Shown here: positions 8,261 to 16,198 of the stretch, in pieces | Layout of the letters: each line of letters starts with the position of its first letter | Numbering within the stretch: the stretch's first letter is position 1 | Source of the DNA: a virus | Direction: 5' to 3' (one strand) | Length of the DNA stretch: 35,371 bases | Virus record (IMG/VR): IMGVR_UViG_3300029913_000065 | Coordinates: 1-35,371 of that record | The notes under the pieces: model-generated | Seen by the model: the letters and a program-made list of their open reading frames with translations, nothing else | Told to the model about the DNA's origin: nothing | Database searches by the model: none | Program-made: the position numbers and the translations under genes

Positions 8261-8992
8261 ATGGCTCTTAAACTGACTTAATAGCTAGGCCAGTATAAAC
8301 CCACTCTGATCGACTTGGAAGCTGAGATGCCAACAGGGGGCAAGCAAGTAACAAACAGTTACTGTGCAGCCTGAGAGACTAAGCGAGAGGGCACCTAAAC
8401 GGTGATGCGATAGTCCGCTCTTATAGGAAATAGTGAACTATAAGAGGTAGGCAGAAATGCCCTACCTCCACGAAAGTGGATAACACATAGGTATTACGGA
8501 CAGAACGACTCTCAGTGGTCGCCTGACGTTGTGCTCACGGGTGACCCCGGCACTGACCAGCAGACGTTGACTGCGGCTGGGTACCTCGGTGGCAAGATTG
8601 TTGCCCTCAAGGTTCCTGCTGTCAACACCTCGCTGGAAGCTGTCATCGTTCCCGCCGACACTGACACCGCTGCGGCACTTGTGCCCTTTGGCGTCCTGCT
8701 CAATGGTCCCGGCGAATTCGCTGGTGCGATTGGTCCCTCCGGTTCCAAGAAGGCTCCTATTGTCCGCGCCCTGTTTCAGGGCAACGTCAACTCTGAGTCT
8801 TACGACACAGTGAACTCGCCGACGTTTGTTATCGGTAAGTACATCTACTGTGGTGGAACCACTCACAGCAACATTGGTCTGTACACCGACACCACCAACA
8901 AGGGAACGCTTTCTGGCAATCCTGCGGTCGGTATCTGCACCCATGTTCCTTCCGCTGCTGAGCCTTGGCTTGGCGTAGCTTCACTGCTCTAA
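8261..8992 (+). CDS. Head-decoration-like capsid protein, split by a group I intron
   Basis: Coding exons are 8261-8278 and 8492-8992. Exon 1 encodes only MALKLT; its ATG has GGAG 11 bases upstream, and without splicing the frame stops at TAA 8279-8281. Exon 2 continues in phase as YYGQNDSQWSPDVV and runs to TAA at 8990-8992, giving 172 residues. A GTG at 8531 would give a truncated product. The protein is rich in Gly, Ala, Thr and Val and lies directly before the major capsid gene, the usual place of head decoration or capsid cement proteins. It resembles that class in size and composition, but I see no diagnostic motif. Confidence 0.75.
8279..8491 (+). ncRNA. Group I self-splicing intron (213 nt, no internal ORF)
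   Basis: P1: the exon end ACTGACT (8272-8278) pairs with GGCCAGT (8288-8294), with the expected U.G at the splice site and one A.C mismatch. P6-like hairpin: AGTAAC 8347-8352 with GTTACT 8358-8363. P7: GACTA 8377-8381 with TAGTC 8411-8415, the latter in the conserved GATAGTCC context. P8: CACC/GGTG between them. P9: CTCTTATAG 8418-8426 with CTATAAGAG 8438-8446. P9.1: 8447-8466. P9.2: TCCAC-GAAA-GTGGA 8467-8480. The intron ends with G8491. Cutting after U8278 and G8491 restores the reading frame exactly. Confidence 0.9.
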
Positions 8993-9016
8993 CGAGAGAA
9001 AAGGAAAAGGAATATT

Positions 9017-9973
9017 ATGGCTAATCTTTCTCGCACACAGCAGCAGACCGCGATGCTCGGACAGTTGCTTAAGACTGCCGGTGGTCGTCAGAAGCTTGCT
9101 GCCTCGCTTGGCCCGTCACTTCGTCGTCGTCGTGACTATATGTCCATCGCCCGTAAGGCGCTGATGGTTGAGACTTTGCCCGATGGTGCTCTGCCCATCT
9201 ACGATAAGGAATTTGACACTGCTGCTATGACTGTGGGCTCGGCCCCCGGTGGTAGCTTCGTGGAAGCCTTCGTCGTCGGTGAAGAAGGTGGTGACATCGT
9301 TCGCGTGACAAAGCCGAAGCGTGTTACGGTTCCGACGTTCGAAATCGTATCCAACCCGATGATTCCTATCACCCAGATTAAGGAACGCCGCTTCGACCTC
9401 GTGGCCCGTTCGCTTAACTTGGCGAAGGCTGAAGTCGGTGCAGCAGAAGACGGCTACGTTTTCACCCTGTTTGACGCGGTTGCAACTGCCGCAGCAGGCA
9501 AGGCGCAGACCGACCCCGTGTACAACGTGGACATCGCGATTTCGGCTCCTATCGACATCAACAGCATGGCTGATGGTTTCGGTCAGGTTCAGCGTCACGA
9601 CCTCTCGGTGGCTTTCTGCTTCTTCAACCCCCGCGACTACACTGACTTGCTCAAGTGGACACAGCAGAACATCGACCGTGAGACACAGCGCAAGCTCTTG
9701 AAGACCGGTGTTATGGGTTACCTGTGGGGCGCAACTCTGCTCCAGTCCCGTAAGGTTGGTTATGGCTGCGTGTACATTCTGGCCGACGCTGAGTTCCTCG
9801 GTGTCATCCCAGAGCGTATCCCGCTAACCGTCATGAGTGCAGACCGTCCTGACCTCCGCCAGATTGGTTTCTCCATCTTCGAGAACCTCGGCTTCTTGGT
9901 CTTCAACCCGTCCGGCGTACAGCGTCTGACTGTAAGTGGTCGCTTCGCTTCCCCGAACGTAGGCGAGAACTAA
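9017..9973 (+). CDS. Major capsid protein (HK97-type fold)
   Basis: A 318-residue protein with a strong ribosome binding site (AAAAGGAAAAGGAA) before ATG 9017. A basic N-terminal helix (RTQQQTAMLGQLLK...RRRRDY) is followed by a Gly/Ala-rich region and long beta-rich segments ending in FNPSGVQRLTVSGRF. This matches the general layout of HK97-fold capsid proteins in size and organisation. Context supports it: protease, scaffold and decoration-like genes lie upstream and a strong terminator directly downstream. Codon use is the most biased toward C- and G-ending codons in the window, as expected for the most highly expressed virion gene. Confidence 0.8.
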   Translation: MANLSRTQQQTAMLGQLLKTAGGRQKLAASLGPSLRRRRDYMSIARKALMVETLPDGALPIYDKEFDTAAMTVGSAPGGSFVEAFVVGEEGGDIVRVTKPKRVTVPTFEIVSNPMIPITQIKERRFDLVARSLNLAKAEVGAAEDGYVFTLFDAVATAAAGKAQTDPVYNVDIAISAPIDINSMADGFGQVQRHDLSVAFCFFNPRDYTDLLKWTQQNIDRETQRKLLKTGVMGYLWGATLLQSRKVGYGCVYILADAEFLGVIPERIPLTVMSADRPDLRQIGFSIFENLGFLVFNPSGVQRLTVSGRFASPNVGEN

Positions 9974-9997
9974 TCTAGGTGACTAGATAAGGTTAAA

Positions 9998-10030
9998 GGG
10001 ACTGAGAGAAATCTCAGTCCCTTCGCTTTT
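9998..10030 (+). terminator. Rho-independent terminator after the capsid gene
   Basis: A perfect 10-bp stem GGGACTGAGA (9998-10007) and TCTCAGTCCC (10012-10021) with a GAAA loop, followed by TTCGCTTTTT. It closes the capsid transcription unit. The endonuclease gene at 10042 begins right behind it. Confidence 0.88.
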
Positions 10031-10041
10031 TGGGTATTAGT

Positions 10042-11475
10042 ATGGATATGCTGGGTATGCAGTGGAACCGACTTCGTCTTGACCCTCAGCAGGAGAACCT
10101 ACCTCTTAATCTTAGGGTGTCTCATACGAAGTATCGGTTCGTGTGCTCCTGCGGTGGAACAAAAGAAATATCGTGGGCTTCTGTGCTGCGAGGGTTATCC
10201 AAGTCATGTGGTTGTCTGGTAAAAGAGAGTCGCCAGAATCGTATCCCCAGTATGGTGGGCAGGAAATTCGGACGGCTTCTAGTTATAACATTAGACCACC
10301 AACGTAACGAGGGGTCGTATAACGGTCAGTCATTCTGGCAGTGCTCTTGTGAATGTGGGGGCATGGCACTGGTATCCACTGCTCACTTGAATAGTGGACA
10401 CACGTCTTCATGTGGTTGTTACATGAGAGAACAAGCCACACTCGCTAACTTCAAGGACATAGAAGGGCAGCGGTTCGGCGCTCTTACGACAACGACTGTA
10501 CATGGAGTGGGTCAGGGGGGGAAGTACCAGTGGAATGTGACTTGTGATTGCGGGAACACGTCAGTGGTTTACGGCGACTCCCTCGTACAAGGACTGATTA
10601 AGTCCTGTGGATGTCACCGAATGGGTATGATGGCGAACTCTCCAGCCACCCATATTGCCGATTTCATTCGTAACGAATACCACGTTCCGGTAGAGATGGA
10701 AGTCCCTTTGTCCTCTTTGGTTCCCCAGTTTTCCAGACGACATACAGTGGATATCTACGTTCCTTCGGCCTCGTTAGCTATTGAGTACCATGGACTGATA
10801 TGGCACTCGGAGAGATACCTTCAAGGGTCTAAAGACGCCGATAAGTTTCAGTGGTTACAACAGGGCGCAACCCGCCTTCTCCAGATTTATCAGGATGAGT
10901 GGAATGAGAAACCTGATGTAGTTAAGGCACTCGTACGTTCGATGATTCAACCCCGGAGTGGGAAGCGCATCAAGCCGGTTTTTGCTATCCATCATGAAAC
11001 TCCATTTGAAGCTCGAACCTTTCTAGATGCGTACCATTACCTCGGAGCCGCATCCGGTGGCCTGACGGTGACTGCCCACCATGGTACCCAACTTGTGGGT
11101 GTATGGGTTTTTATGAAACGTGAAGAGGGTGTCATCCTGTGGCATCGGGCTAGTTGGAATCATGAATATAAAGCATGGAATCCTCATGAAAAGGCTCTTC
11201 ATCTAGCTCTTCCTGAGCTACGCTCTATGGGATTCAAGCGAATGGTCACCTTTAGTGATAATCGGTTTCACACGGGTGGGCTCTATGGAAAGCTGGGGTT
11301 CACATTCGAAGAGGAGTTAAAGCCGGATTACTCGTACACCAACGGTTCAGTTCGTAAAAGCAAGTACGCTCTAAGGGTCAAGGCAGGCATGGATGAGAAA
11401 TCCGAAGCGGAAGCCAAGGGATGGTATCGTATTTGGGATAGCGGGAAGAAACGCTTCTCACTGAATATTAATTAG
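10042..11475 (+). CDS. EDxHD (Vsr-like) homing endonuclease with Cys repeats and C-terminal GNAT-like domain
   Basis: Three parts are visible in 477 residues. (1) The N-terminus has three copies of a Cys repeat of the form CxCG...SxxxGxxxSCGC, ending SCGCL, SCGCY and SCGCH, likely zinc-binding DNA-recognition units. (2) The middle has the EDxHD nuclease pattern: D237 in HTVDIYVP, E248 in AIEYHG, H255 in WHSE and Asp in GSKDADKF, ending with IYQDEW. This is the PD-(D/E)xK-related fold of I-Bth0305I and Vsr nucleases. (3) The C-terminus (about 315-450) contains HYLGAASGG, ALPELRSMGFKRM and LYGKLGF, typical of GNAT-like folds. The start is uncertain (ATG 10042 or 10048, or TTG 10030), and no ribosome binding site is clear. 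It is inserted just behind the capsid terminator. Confidence 0.82.
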   Translation: MDMLGMQWNRLRLDPQQENLPLNLRVSHTKYRFVCSCGGTKEISWASVLRGLSKSCGCLVKESRQNRIPSMVGRKFGRLLVITLDHQRNEGSYNGQSFWQCSCECGGMALVSTAHLNSGHTSSCGCYMREQATLANFKDIEGQRFGALTTTTVHGVGQGGKYQWNVTCDCGNTSVVYGDSLVQGLIKSCGCHRMGMMANSPATHIADFIRNEYHVPVEMEVPLSSLVPQFSRRHTVDIYVPSASLAIEYHGLIWHSERYLQGSKDADKFQWLQQGATRLLQIYQDEWNEKPDVVKALVRSMIQPRSGKRIKPVFAIHHETPFEARTFLDAYHYLGAASGGLTVTAHHGTQLVGVWVFMKREEGVILWHRASWNHEYKAWNPHEKALHLALPELRSMGFKRMVTFSDNRFHTGGLYGKLGFTFEEELKPDYSYTNGSVRKSKYALRVKAGMDEKSEAEAKGWYRIWDSGKKRFSLNIN

Positions 11476-11587
11476 GTATGACGACGAAAGAACAAATCAT
11501 CAACTCATTTTTTGTGAGTATTATGTTACTGTAGGCTGTGGTTTTGGACGACCCCTAGTCTATGCATCATCGTTACCTCCTGCATAG

Positions 11588-11630
11588 GTGCCCAGTGGAA
11601 ACTAAGCTCCACTGGGCACTTGTGTGTTTT
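11588..11630 (+). terminator. Very stable terminator after the EDxHD endonuclease gene
   Basis: A perfect 12-bp stem GTGCCCAGTGGA (11588-11599) with TCCACTGGGCAC (11608-11619), 8-nt loop, then TTGTGTGTTTT. An additional smaller inverted repeat (CTATGCA/TGCATAG) lies just upstream. Confidence 0.88.
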
Positions 11631-12143
11631 GGAACAAGTATTCGGGGGAACATCGCGAAAAGCTGAAAGGTGCTGATTGTGGATTTGCCCATGGGTTACA
11701 TCCCCTCAAATTCAGCGGCATTCCTGATCGGTGGGGAGTTGGGAACCATCAGGGGCGATTTCATGGCCCGTGCTGTCTTCGATTCGAGCGTTGTACCAGC
11801 GGGCCGAAGTAGCGCCGTCGCGCCATGCGGTAAGCCGGTCATACCTACAGCGTTATCGTCCGCAACCCTAACTCTTGGAGCGCATCGACCGGCATCCATG
11901 AGGAGCTTGCCAACTGCGGTCACAATCACAAGAGCTTTGCGACTGCCCAAGCCTGCTAATAGGGGTGGATTTCATGCTGGCCTCCGAAGCCGTTCTAGAT
12001 TGAGGTTTGTTGCCCCTCTATGTTTCTAAGGGATTCCCGCACTCTTGTCAAGAGTTATTTCAAACTATTTTGCAGAAAGGGAATGAAGTCCCTTTTATAG
12101 ACTACCAAGGTCTTATACAGAACTCAAGTTTAGGCGGCTTCGG
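11631..12143 (+). other. Gene-poor stretch, possibly a decayed gene
   Basis: No convincing gene. A frame from GTG 11670 to 12029 (119 residues) begins plausibly after GAAAGG (MLIVDLPMGYIPSNSAAF) but drifts into Arg/Ser/Pro-rich sequence, as in a decayed or shifted frame. An 84-residue minus-strand frame (11696-11950) is also open but lacks a ribosome binding site. AAAGGGA (12076-12082) pairs with TCCCTTT (12089-12095) around a 6-nt loop; this could terminate any transcript here. The gene at 12144 follows without a clear Shine-Dalgarno sequence. Confidence 0.4.
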
Positions 12144-12803
12144 ATGTCCATAGCATACGTACAATCAAATTCAGTGGGGTTTGCTGGTAGAGGCTCTCGG
12201 TCGTTGACCTATCTAACCAACACCACGTTGGGTAACTTTTTAATAGCCTCGATGAGCGGAGGGGGCTCGTCCTGCTCTGACACTGCGGGTAACACATGGG
12301 TTGCTACCGGAACAGGACTCTGGTACTGCTCAAGATGTGTAGGCGGACCCACCACTGTAACCATCAGCGGCTCGGAGGGGGTACAGGCCATGACTGTAGG
12401 GGAGTTTTCCGGTGTCAATGCCTACGACACTGGAAGTCTAATATCGGGAGTCGGACCCGACGCCATATGGAAGAGTCCTCCTCTCACTACCAGCTACATC
12501 AGTGAGTTATGCATCGCAGTGGTATCCAACGGTTATGGCAACCTTGGTATAGATTCCCCCTTCACCACGTTGGGCTCGGGGGAGAACTACTTCAGGGTGG
12601 GTTACTACATAGCTCCAACATTTCAAACGGGGCTCATCTGTACTGGAAGTAACGGTAATGGAAACGGCAATAACCTATGGGGGTGCTCTCTAGATGGGTT
12701 CTATCAACTAGGAGTAACCGGGATTACAGTGCTAGACAGCATAACAGGAGCACCCTTCGTCCTAAGCATAGTGAACGGAGCCGTGGATGTTACCCCCTCC
12801 TGA
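12144..12803 (+). CDS. Beta-rich virion-type protein with a C-terminal GA-motif repeat
   Basis: Unrecognised 219-residue protein, rich in Gly, Ser, Thr and Asn, with several Cys (SSCSDTAGNTW, WYCSRCVGG). The layout is like a phage adhesin or minor tail/decoration protein made of beta-sandwich. The last 25 residues (VLDSITGAPFVLSIVNGAV) match a repeat that occurs three times at the end of the protein encoded at 16185-17081, which suggests a shared binding or assembly module. ATG 12144 is the first start, but the upstream bases hold no Shine-Dalgarno sequence. A hairpin overlaps the stop codon. Confidence 0.65.
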   Translation: MSIAYVQSNSVGFAGRGSRSLTYLTNTTLGNFLIASMSGGGSSCSDTAGNTWVATGTGLWYCSRCVGGPTTVTISGSEGVQAMTVGEFSGVNAYDTGSLISGVGPDAIWKSPPLTTSYISELCIAVVSNGYGNLGIDSPFTTLGSGENYFRVGYYIAPTFQTGLICTGSNGNGNGNNLWGCSLDGFYQLGVTGITVLDSITGAPFVLSIVNGAVDVTPS

Positions 12804-12812
12804 TAGGGGGTA
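12791..12812 (+). terminator. GC-rich hairpin spanning a stop codon
   Basis: TACCCCCT (12791-12798) pairs with AGGGGGTA (12805-12812) around a 6-nt loop that contains the TGA stop. A second, weaker stem GTAGG/CCTAC (12810-12828) followed by TTTT overlaps it. Either could act as a weak terminator or mRNA end. Confidence 0.35.
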
Positions 12813-12903
12813 GGGGGTTATAACCTACTTTTACCAATATTCCCCCCTTTTGTAGGTGTTGAATCATAATTGCCTACTTGAGTAAGGTATAAGGGGATAC
12901 AAG

Positions 12904-13341
12904 ATGCAGCGTAGTTACGTCGCAACTACCACCATTGATTTCATGGACTTCCACTTCTACGTCCGTCCGGGAGATGTGCTGGTGCATGACACGGGTAATC
13001 ACAATCGACTCACCGTATACCGGAATGGTCAGATTGTGAAGGTGGTCAAACAGGAGCCGCTAGGCATCGGGGTCTTTCTTAAGAACAAGTTCATCGAACC
13101 TGTACTCGATACCCCCGCTGTGGCTCTTGTCCCTCCCCCAGCCCCCCAGTCTACCCCTGTCGTCGCAGAGACACCTGTAGCCGCGTCTGAGCCCAGCAAA
13201 GAGGACAAGGATCGCGAACTGAAGCGTCGTAAGGCTCATCCCATCGAGCTTTCCGCTGATGAGGTTCCCTACCGCTTGAAGCAAGTCCTCCTCGAACTCA
13301 AACCAAAACCGGTTGAAGAGCCGGTAGAAACTGAGAAGTAA
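12904..13341 (+). CDS. Hypothetical 145-residue protein with Pro/Ala linker
   Basis: ATG 12904 is preceded by AAGGGGA. An N-terminal domain of about 65 residues looks like a small beta-barrel (DFHFYVRPGDVLVHD, RLTVYRNGQIV). A Pro/Val/Ala-rich linker and a charged helical C-terminus (KEDKDRELKRRKAHPIELS...YRLKQVLLEL) follow. No known family is recognised. It sits among tail/connector-type genes, so a minor virion or assembly role is likely by position. Confidence 0.7.
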   Translation: MQRSYVATTTIDFMDFHFYVRPGDVLVHDTGNHNRLTVYRNGQIVKVVKQEPLGIGVFLKNKFIEPVLDTPAVALVPPPAPQSTPVVAETPVAASEPSKEDKDRELKRRKAHPIELSADEVPYRLKQVLLELKPKPVEEPVETEK

Positions 13342-13346
13342 TTTTC

Positions 13347-13691
13347 TTGTCCCGCATTTCTAGAACCCTTTGGATTGAAGCTATTAGAAAGTGTGAGGGG
13401 AGATGCTGGTTCTGTGGTCGGGAAGCTAAGACCATAGACCATGCCACTCCCCGCTGCATGGGTGGACAGAACACCATCGACAACCTCCTCCCCGCCTGTG
13501 AGTGGTGTAATAACACAAAGGCTGACCAAAATATAAGGGGGTTTCGAAAATACCTGAGAGCCCTCGTCGTTCGTCGCCTCCTTTCTATGGGGTACGCTGG
13601 GGTACCTAACCTACACAGTAGGATTCAAGTTGTTTTCTACGGTGAGAACAACAGTAGCCCATTCGACTTCCGCAGTCTCTCTGACAATTGA
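13347..13691 (+). CDS. HNH endonuclease
   Basis: A 114-residue HNH nuclease of the McrA-like zinc type. C20xxC23 and C51xxC54 bracket the catalytic core: D31-H32 in DHATPRCMGG, N46 in NLLPAC and N55 in CNNTKAD. All motif residues are present, so it should be active. The only usable start near the N-terminus is TTG 13347, six bases after the previous stop, with GAGAAG upstream. Free-standing HNH genes between structural genes are usually homing endonucleases. A terminase-associated HNH is the alternative, but no terminase genes are nearby. Confidence 0.85.
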   Translation: MSRISRTLWIEAIRKCEGRCWFCGREAKTIDHATPRCMGGQNTIDNLLPACEWCNNTKADQNIRGFRKYLRALVVRRLLSMGYAGVPNLHSRIQVVFYGENNSSPFDFRSLSDN

Positions 13692-13726
13692 ACTACATGA
13701 ATCTATCATGAGGGCTTACTAGGTCA

Positions 13727-16198
13727 ATGGCTTCCTTTATCACCATCTCACTCGGCAACATCAGCTACCCGCAAACTAAAGTGGCGATTAGCGTACCCGA
13801 ACTTGTGAGCCAGACGAATTCTTTTAGTATCAAGCGTCGTCCCGGCTGTACTCCCTCCCTGCTCGACTCGAACCCGAAGCAGTTGTTTCTTCGCTACAAC
13901 GTTAAGTGCCGTGAGTCCTACTCAGACCCTGCCGGTCACGACGTGACGGTGAAGTTTGACGTGGACAAGGTGGAGGATACTCAGAACGCCAACGACCTTG
14001 ATGTGAAGCTTAATTGTAGCTGCCCTGCCCATCTCTACTGGGGGGCTCAGTGGAACCTTCACCAGCGAGATGCCCTGCTGGGTGAGCCACGCCCGGAACT
14101 TACTGCTCCTACGAAGCGGCTTGACCTACGTAAGAATTTTGTTTTATGCGTAGCCCCCGGAACCCGCGTCCTGATGGGGGATGGTACTGAAAAACTGATT
14201 GAAAATGTACAGGTGGGGGATTGGGTTGTCACTCATAAAGGGCGTGCTCGTAAAGTTACTCATGTTTCTGGACGACCTGCACATGTTGGAGAGATAGCTC
14301 GGGAGGTTAGAGCTAAAGGGGCATCCGAACCCCTGATTGTATCTAAAGAGCACCCACTAGCTGTTGTGCGAGGAAATGAAACCTGCTTCTGTGGCTGTAA
14401 AGGTTCACTGCCCCTCGGTTATAGGGGGGTAAAGTGGGGGCGTAAGTTCTTGCCGGGTCACCACCGTAATCGTCCTTCTCGAAAACTCTCTGAGGAAGCA
14501 ATAGCTGAGATACATTCAAGTATAGAAAATCAGTACACTCTGGCTGAGAGGTATGGGGTTAGTCAGGGCACTATATCCCGAGTGCAAAACCGGGTCGCCC
14601 ATGTGGGCGATCCTGAAATTGAAGACTGCTCACAAGGCAAGTTGGGGTGGGTTGAATCGGATAAATTGGAGTTTCACGAGTACCTGTTTTTCCCAAAAAT
14701 ACAATGGGATGGAGGCACTGAAGTTGATTCCAACTTTGCTTCTTTGCTGGGGTATTATTTGGCAGAAGGTAGCCCAATATATAGAAAGGGAATCCCGAAT
14801 AAGGTCAAGTCAGGCAGACCCACCACAAAAGGAGTGGTATGCGATATAAACGGGGTAACCTCTCGTGTATGGGGGGTAAACTTTACGATTAATCAGGACG
14901 AGGCCGAAACTCTTGGGCAGGATATCCAGTCCAAATTGTTTGGGGTTCTCGGGGCTGAAGCTGATATTCAAATTAAGTTTCGCAACTATGGGGGGAAAAA
15001 GTGGCTCAATGTCATTGTCAATGACGGTAAGTTTGCGGCTAAGATGATTCAATTGGCGGGGTGCGGCTCCCTTACGAAGCGCCTCGCTCCTGATGTGTTT
15101 AAGTGGAACACAGAGGCCATTCAAGCCCTTGTGTCATCTTACGCTTTGGGGGATGGGCATTTTGATGCTTCGGGGCAACAATATGTGTATTCAATCTCTC
15201 CTCATGTTGTATCCCAAATATCTACCATGCTGTATAGCATGGGTATTTGGCATGGGCGTCTCCACCAAGATTGGCGGGGTAAAAAGGAGGGGGTTAGAAA
15301 GAAAAACAGGTATTTCCGCCTTTACTGGAATTACAAACAGTACCCCCAGCTTCTTGATTTGATGAGGGGTAGGTTGCGTACTCATGTTATCGACCAGTTG
15401 AATACAGGTCTTCCTAACCAAGAAACCGATGTATGGCAAGATGGGTTTACTAGAGTGCTTCACTCAGCGAATGATGTTGATGCCCCGGAATATTTTCACG
15501 ATTTGACCGTGGATGAAGATGAATCATTTATAGCTAATGGTGTGGTCGTACACAATTGCAAGCACGAAAAGGCTGTGCTGGAACGTATCCTACCCTCTGT
15601 GCAGCACAACATTCAGAACATTATCCGTGAGAATACGGTTAAACGGAACAAGGACAAACAACAGCCCACGGAGAAGTCGGAGAAACTGAAGAAGGAACAG
15701 GACGCGATGAAGAAGCGTCAGGAGATAAAGAAGCTCCGCGAGAAGAAAAACAAGAGCATCCAACAAAAGCTCATCGATGCCCTGCGTGAACAGGAAGAAG
15801 GTAAGAAGGCTCCCGAAGAGGAAGAAGTCCCCGGTGTTGTCGAACGTAATGAGAACGCGACAGAACCCTTGGTTGTGGACACGCCGAAGACTGAGGATGT
15901 GTCCAAGGAAGAGCCGGAGGGGGAAGACGACCTCAACGCTATGGTGGAGAACGAAGAACATAAGCTTGAGCAACAGGAGCACGACAAGATAAAGAAGGAA
16001 CCCCACTTGCATAAGGGGCTCCCCTATGAGACTGAGGCTGAGAAGGCAGAGCATGGACACAACGTTCCAACGGACGACGACCTGTTGAGCACCATGCGTA
16101 AAACCAAAGAACAGGTTGAACAGAAGATGAAGAAACGCAAGCAGACTTCACTAGAGATGAAACTGCTGTCTATGTTGGTGGGGGATGACGATGTTTAG
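13727..16198 (+). CDS. SWIM-type zinc-motif virion/assembly protein interrupted by an intein
   Basis: The 823-residue precursor contains a 470-residue intein (residues 141-610). The spliced protein has 353 residues. Its N-terminal half carries CSC (C97, C99); joining the exteins creates CKH (precursor C611, H613). Together they give CxC...CxH, the SWIM zinc-finger pattern, with a spacer of about 41 residues. The C-terminal half is a highly charged helical region (KKEQDAMKKRQEIKKLREKK) followed by acidic linkers and a conserved-looking basic helix, as in assembly or DNA-bound proteins. Function unknown. The stop overlaps the next gene's ATG at 16185, so the two are probably co-translated. Confidence 0.8.
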   Translation: MASFITISLGNISYPQTKVAISVPELVSQTNSFSIKRRPGCTPSLLDSNPKQLFLRYNVKCRESYSDPAGHDVTVKFDVDKVEDTQNANDLDVKLNCSCPAHLYWGAQWNLHQRDALLGEPRPELTAPTKRLDLRKNFVLCVAPGTRVLMGDGTEKLIENVQVGDWVVTHKGRARKVTHVSGRPAHVGEIAREVRAKGASEPLIVSKEHPLAVVRGNETCFCGCKGSLPLGYRGVKWGRKFLPGHHRNRPSRKLSEEAIAEIHSSIENQYTLAERYGVSQGTISRVQNRVAHVGDPEIEDCSQGKLGWVESDKLEFHEYLFFPKIQWDGGTEVDSNFASLLGYYLAEGSPIYRKGIPNKVKSGRPTTKGVVCDINGVTSRVWGVNFTINQDEAETLGQDIQSKLFGVLGAEADIQIKFRNYGGKKWLNVIVNDGKFAAKMIQLAGCGSLTKRLAPDVFKWNTEAIQALVSSYALGDGHFDASGQQYVYSISPHVVSQISTMLYSMGIWHGRLHQDWRGKKEGVRKKNRYFRLYWNYKQYPQLLDLMRGRLRTHVIDQLNTGLPNQETDVWQDGFTRVLHSANDVDAPEYFHDLTVDEDESFIANGVVVHNCKHEKAVLERILPSVQHNIQNIIRENTVKRNKDKQQPTEKSEKLKKEQDAMKKRQEIKKLREKKNKSIQQKLIDALREQEEGKKAPEEEEVPGVVERNENATEPLVVDTPKTEDVSKEEPEGEDDLNAMVENEEHKLEQQEHDKIKKEPHLHKGLPYETEAEKAEHGHNVPTDDDLLSTMRKTKEQVEQKMKKRKQTSLEMKLLSMLVGDDDV
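14147..15556 (+). mobile_element. LAGLIDADG intein with HTH insertion
   Basis: The intein starts at Cys141 (CVAPGTRVLMGDG) and ends ...VVVHN (His609-Asn610), with Cys611 as the +1 nucleophile. This fits class 1 protein splicing. Block B-like sequence is SKEHPLAVV. The endonuclease part has two LAGLIDADG motifs, LLGYYLAEG (about 340-348) and SYALGDGH (about 472-479), so it should be an active homing endonuclease. Between block B and the endonuclease lie a Cys module (CFCGCKGSLPLG...GHHRNR) seen in many phage homing proteins and a helix-turn-helix (TLAERYGVSQGTISRV), probably for DNA binding. The block F/G region reads YFHDLTVDEDESFIANG. Confidence 0.93.

Noticed and set aside
8531-8992. GTG start for the decoration gene
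   Set aside because: The frame is continuous upstream through the intron junction, and the spliced form has a proper ATG and Shine-Dalgarno sequence.
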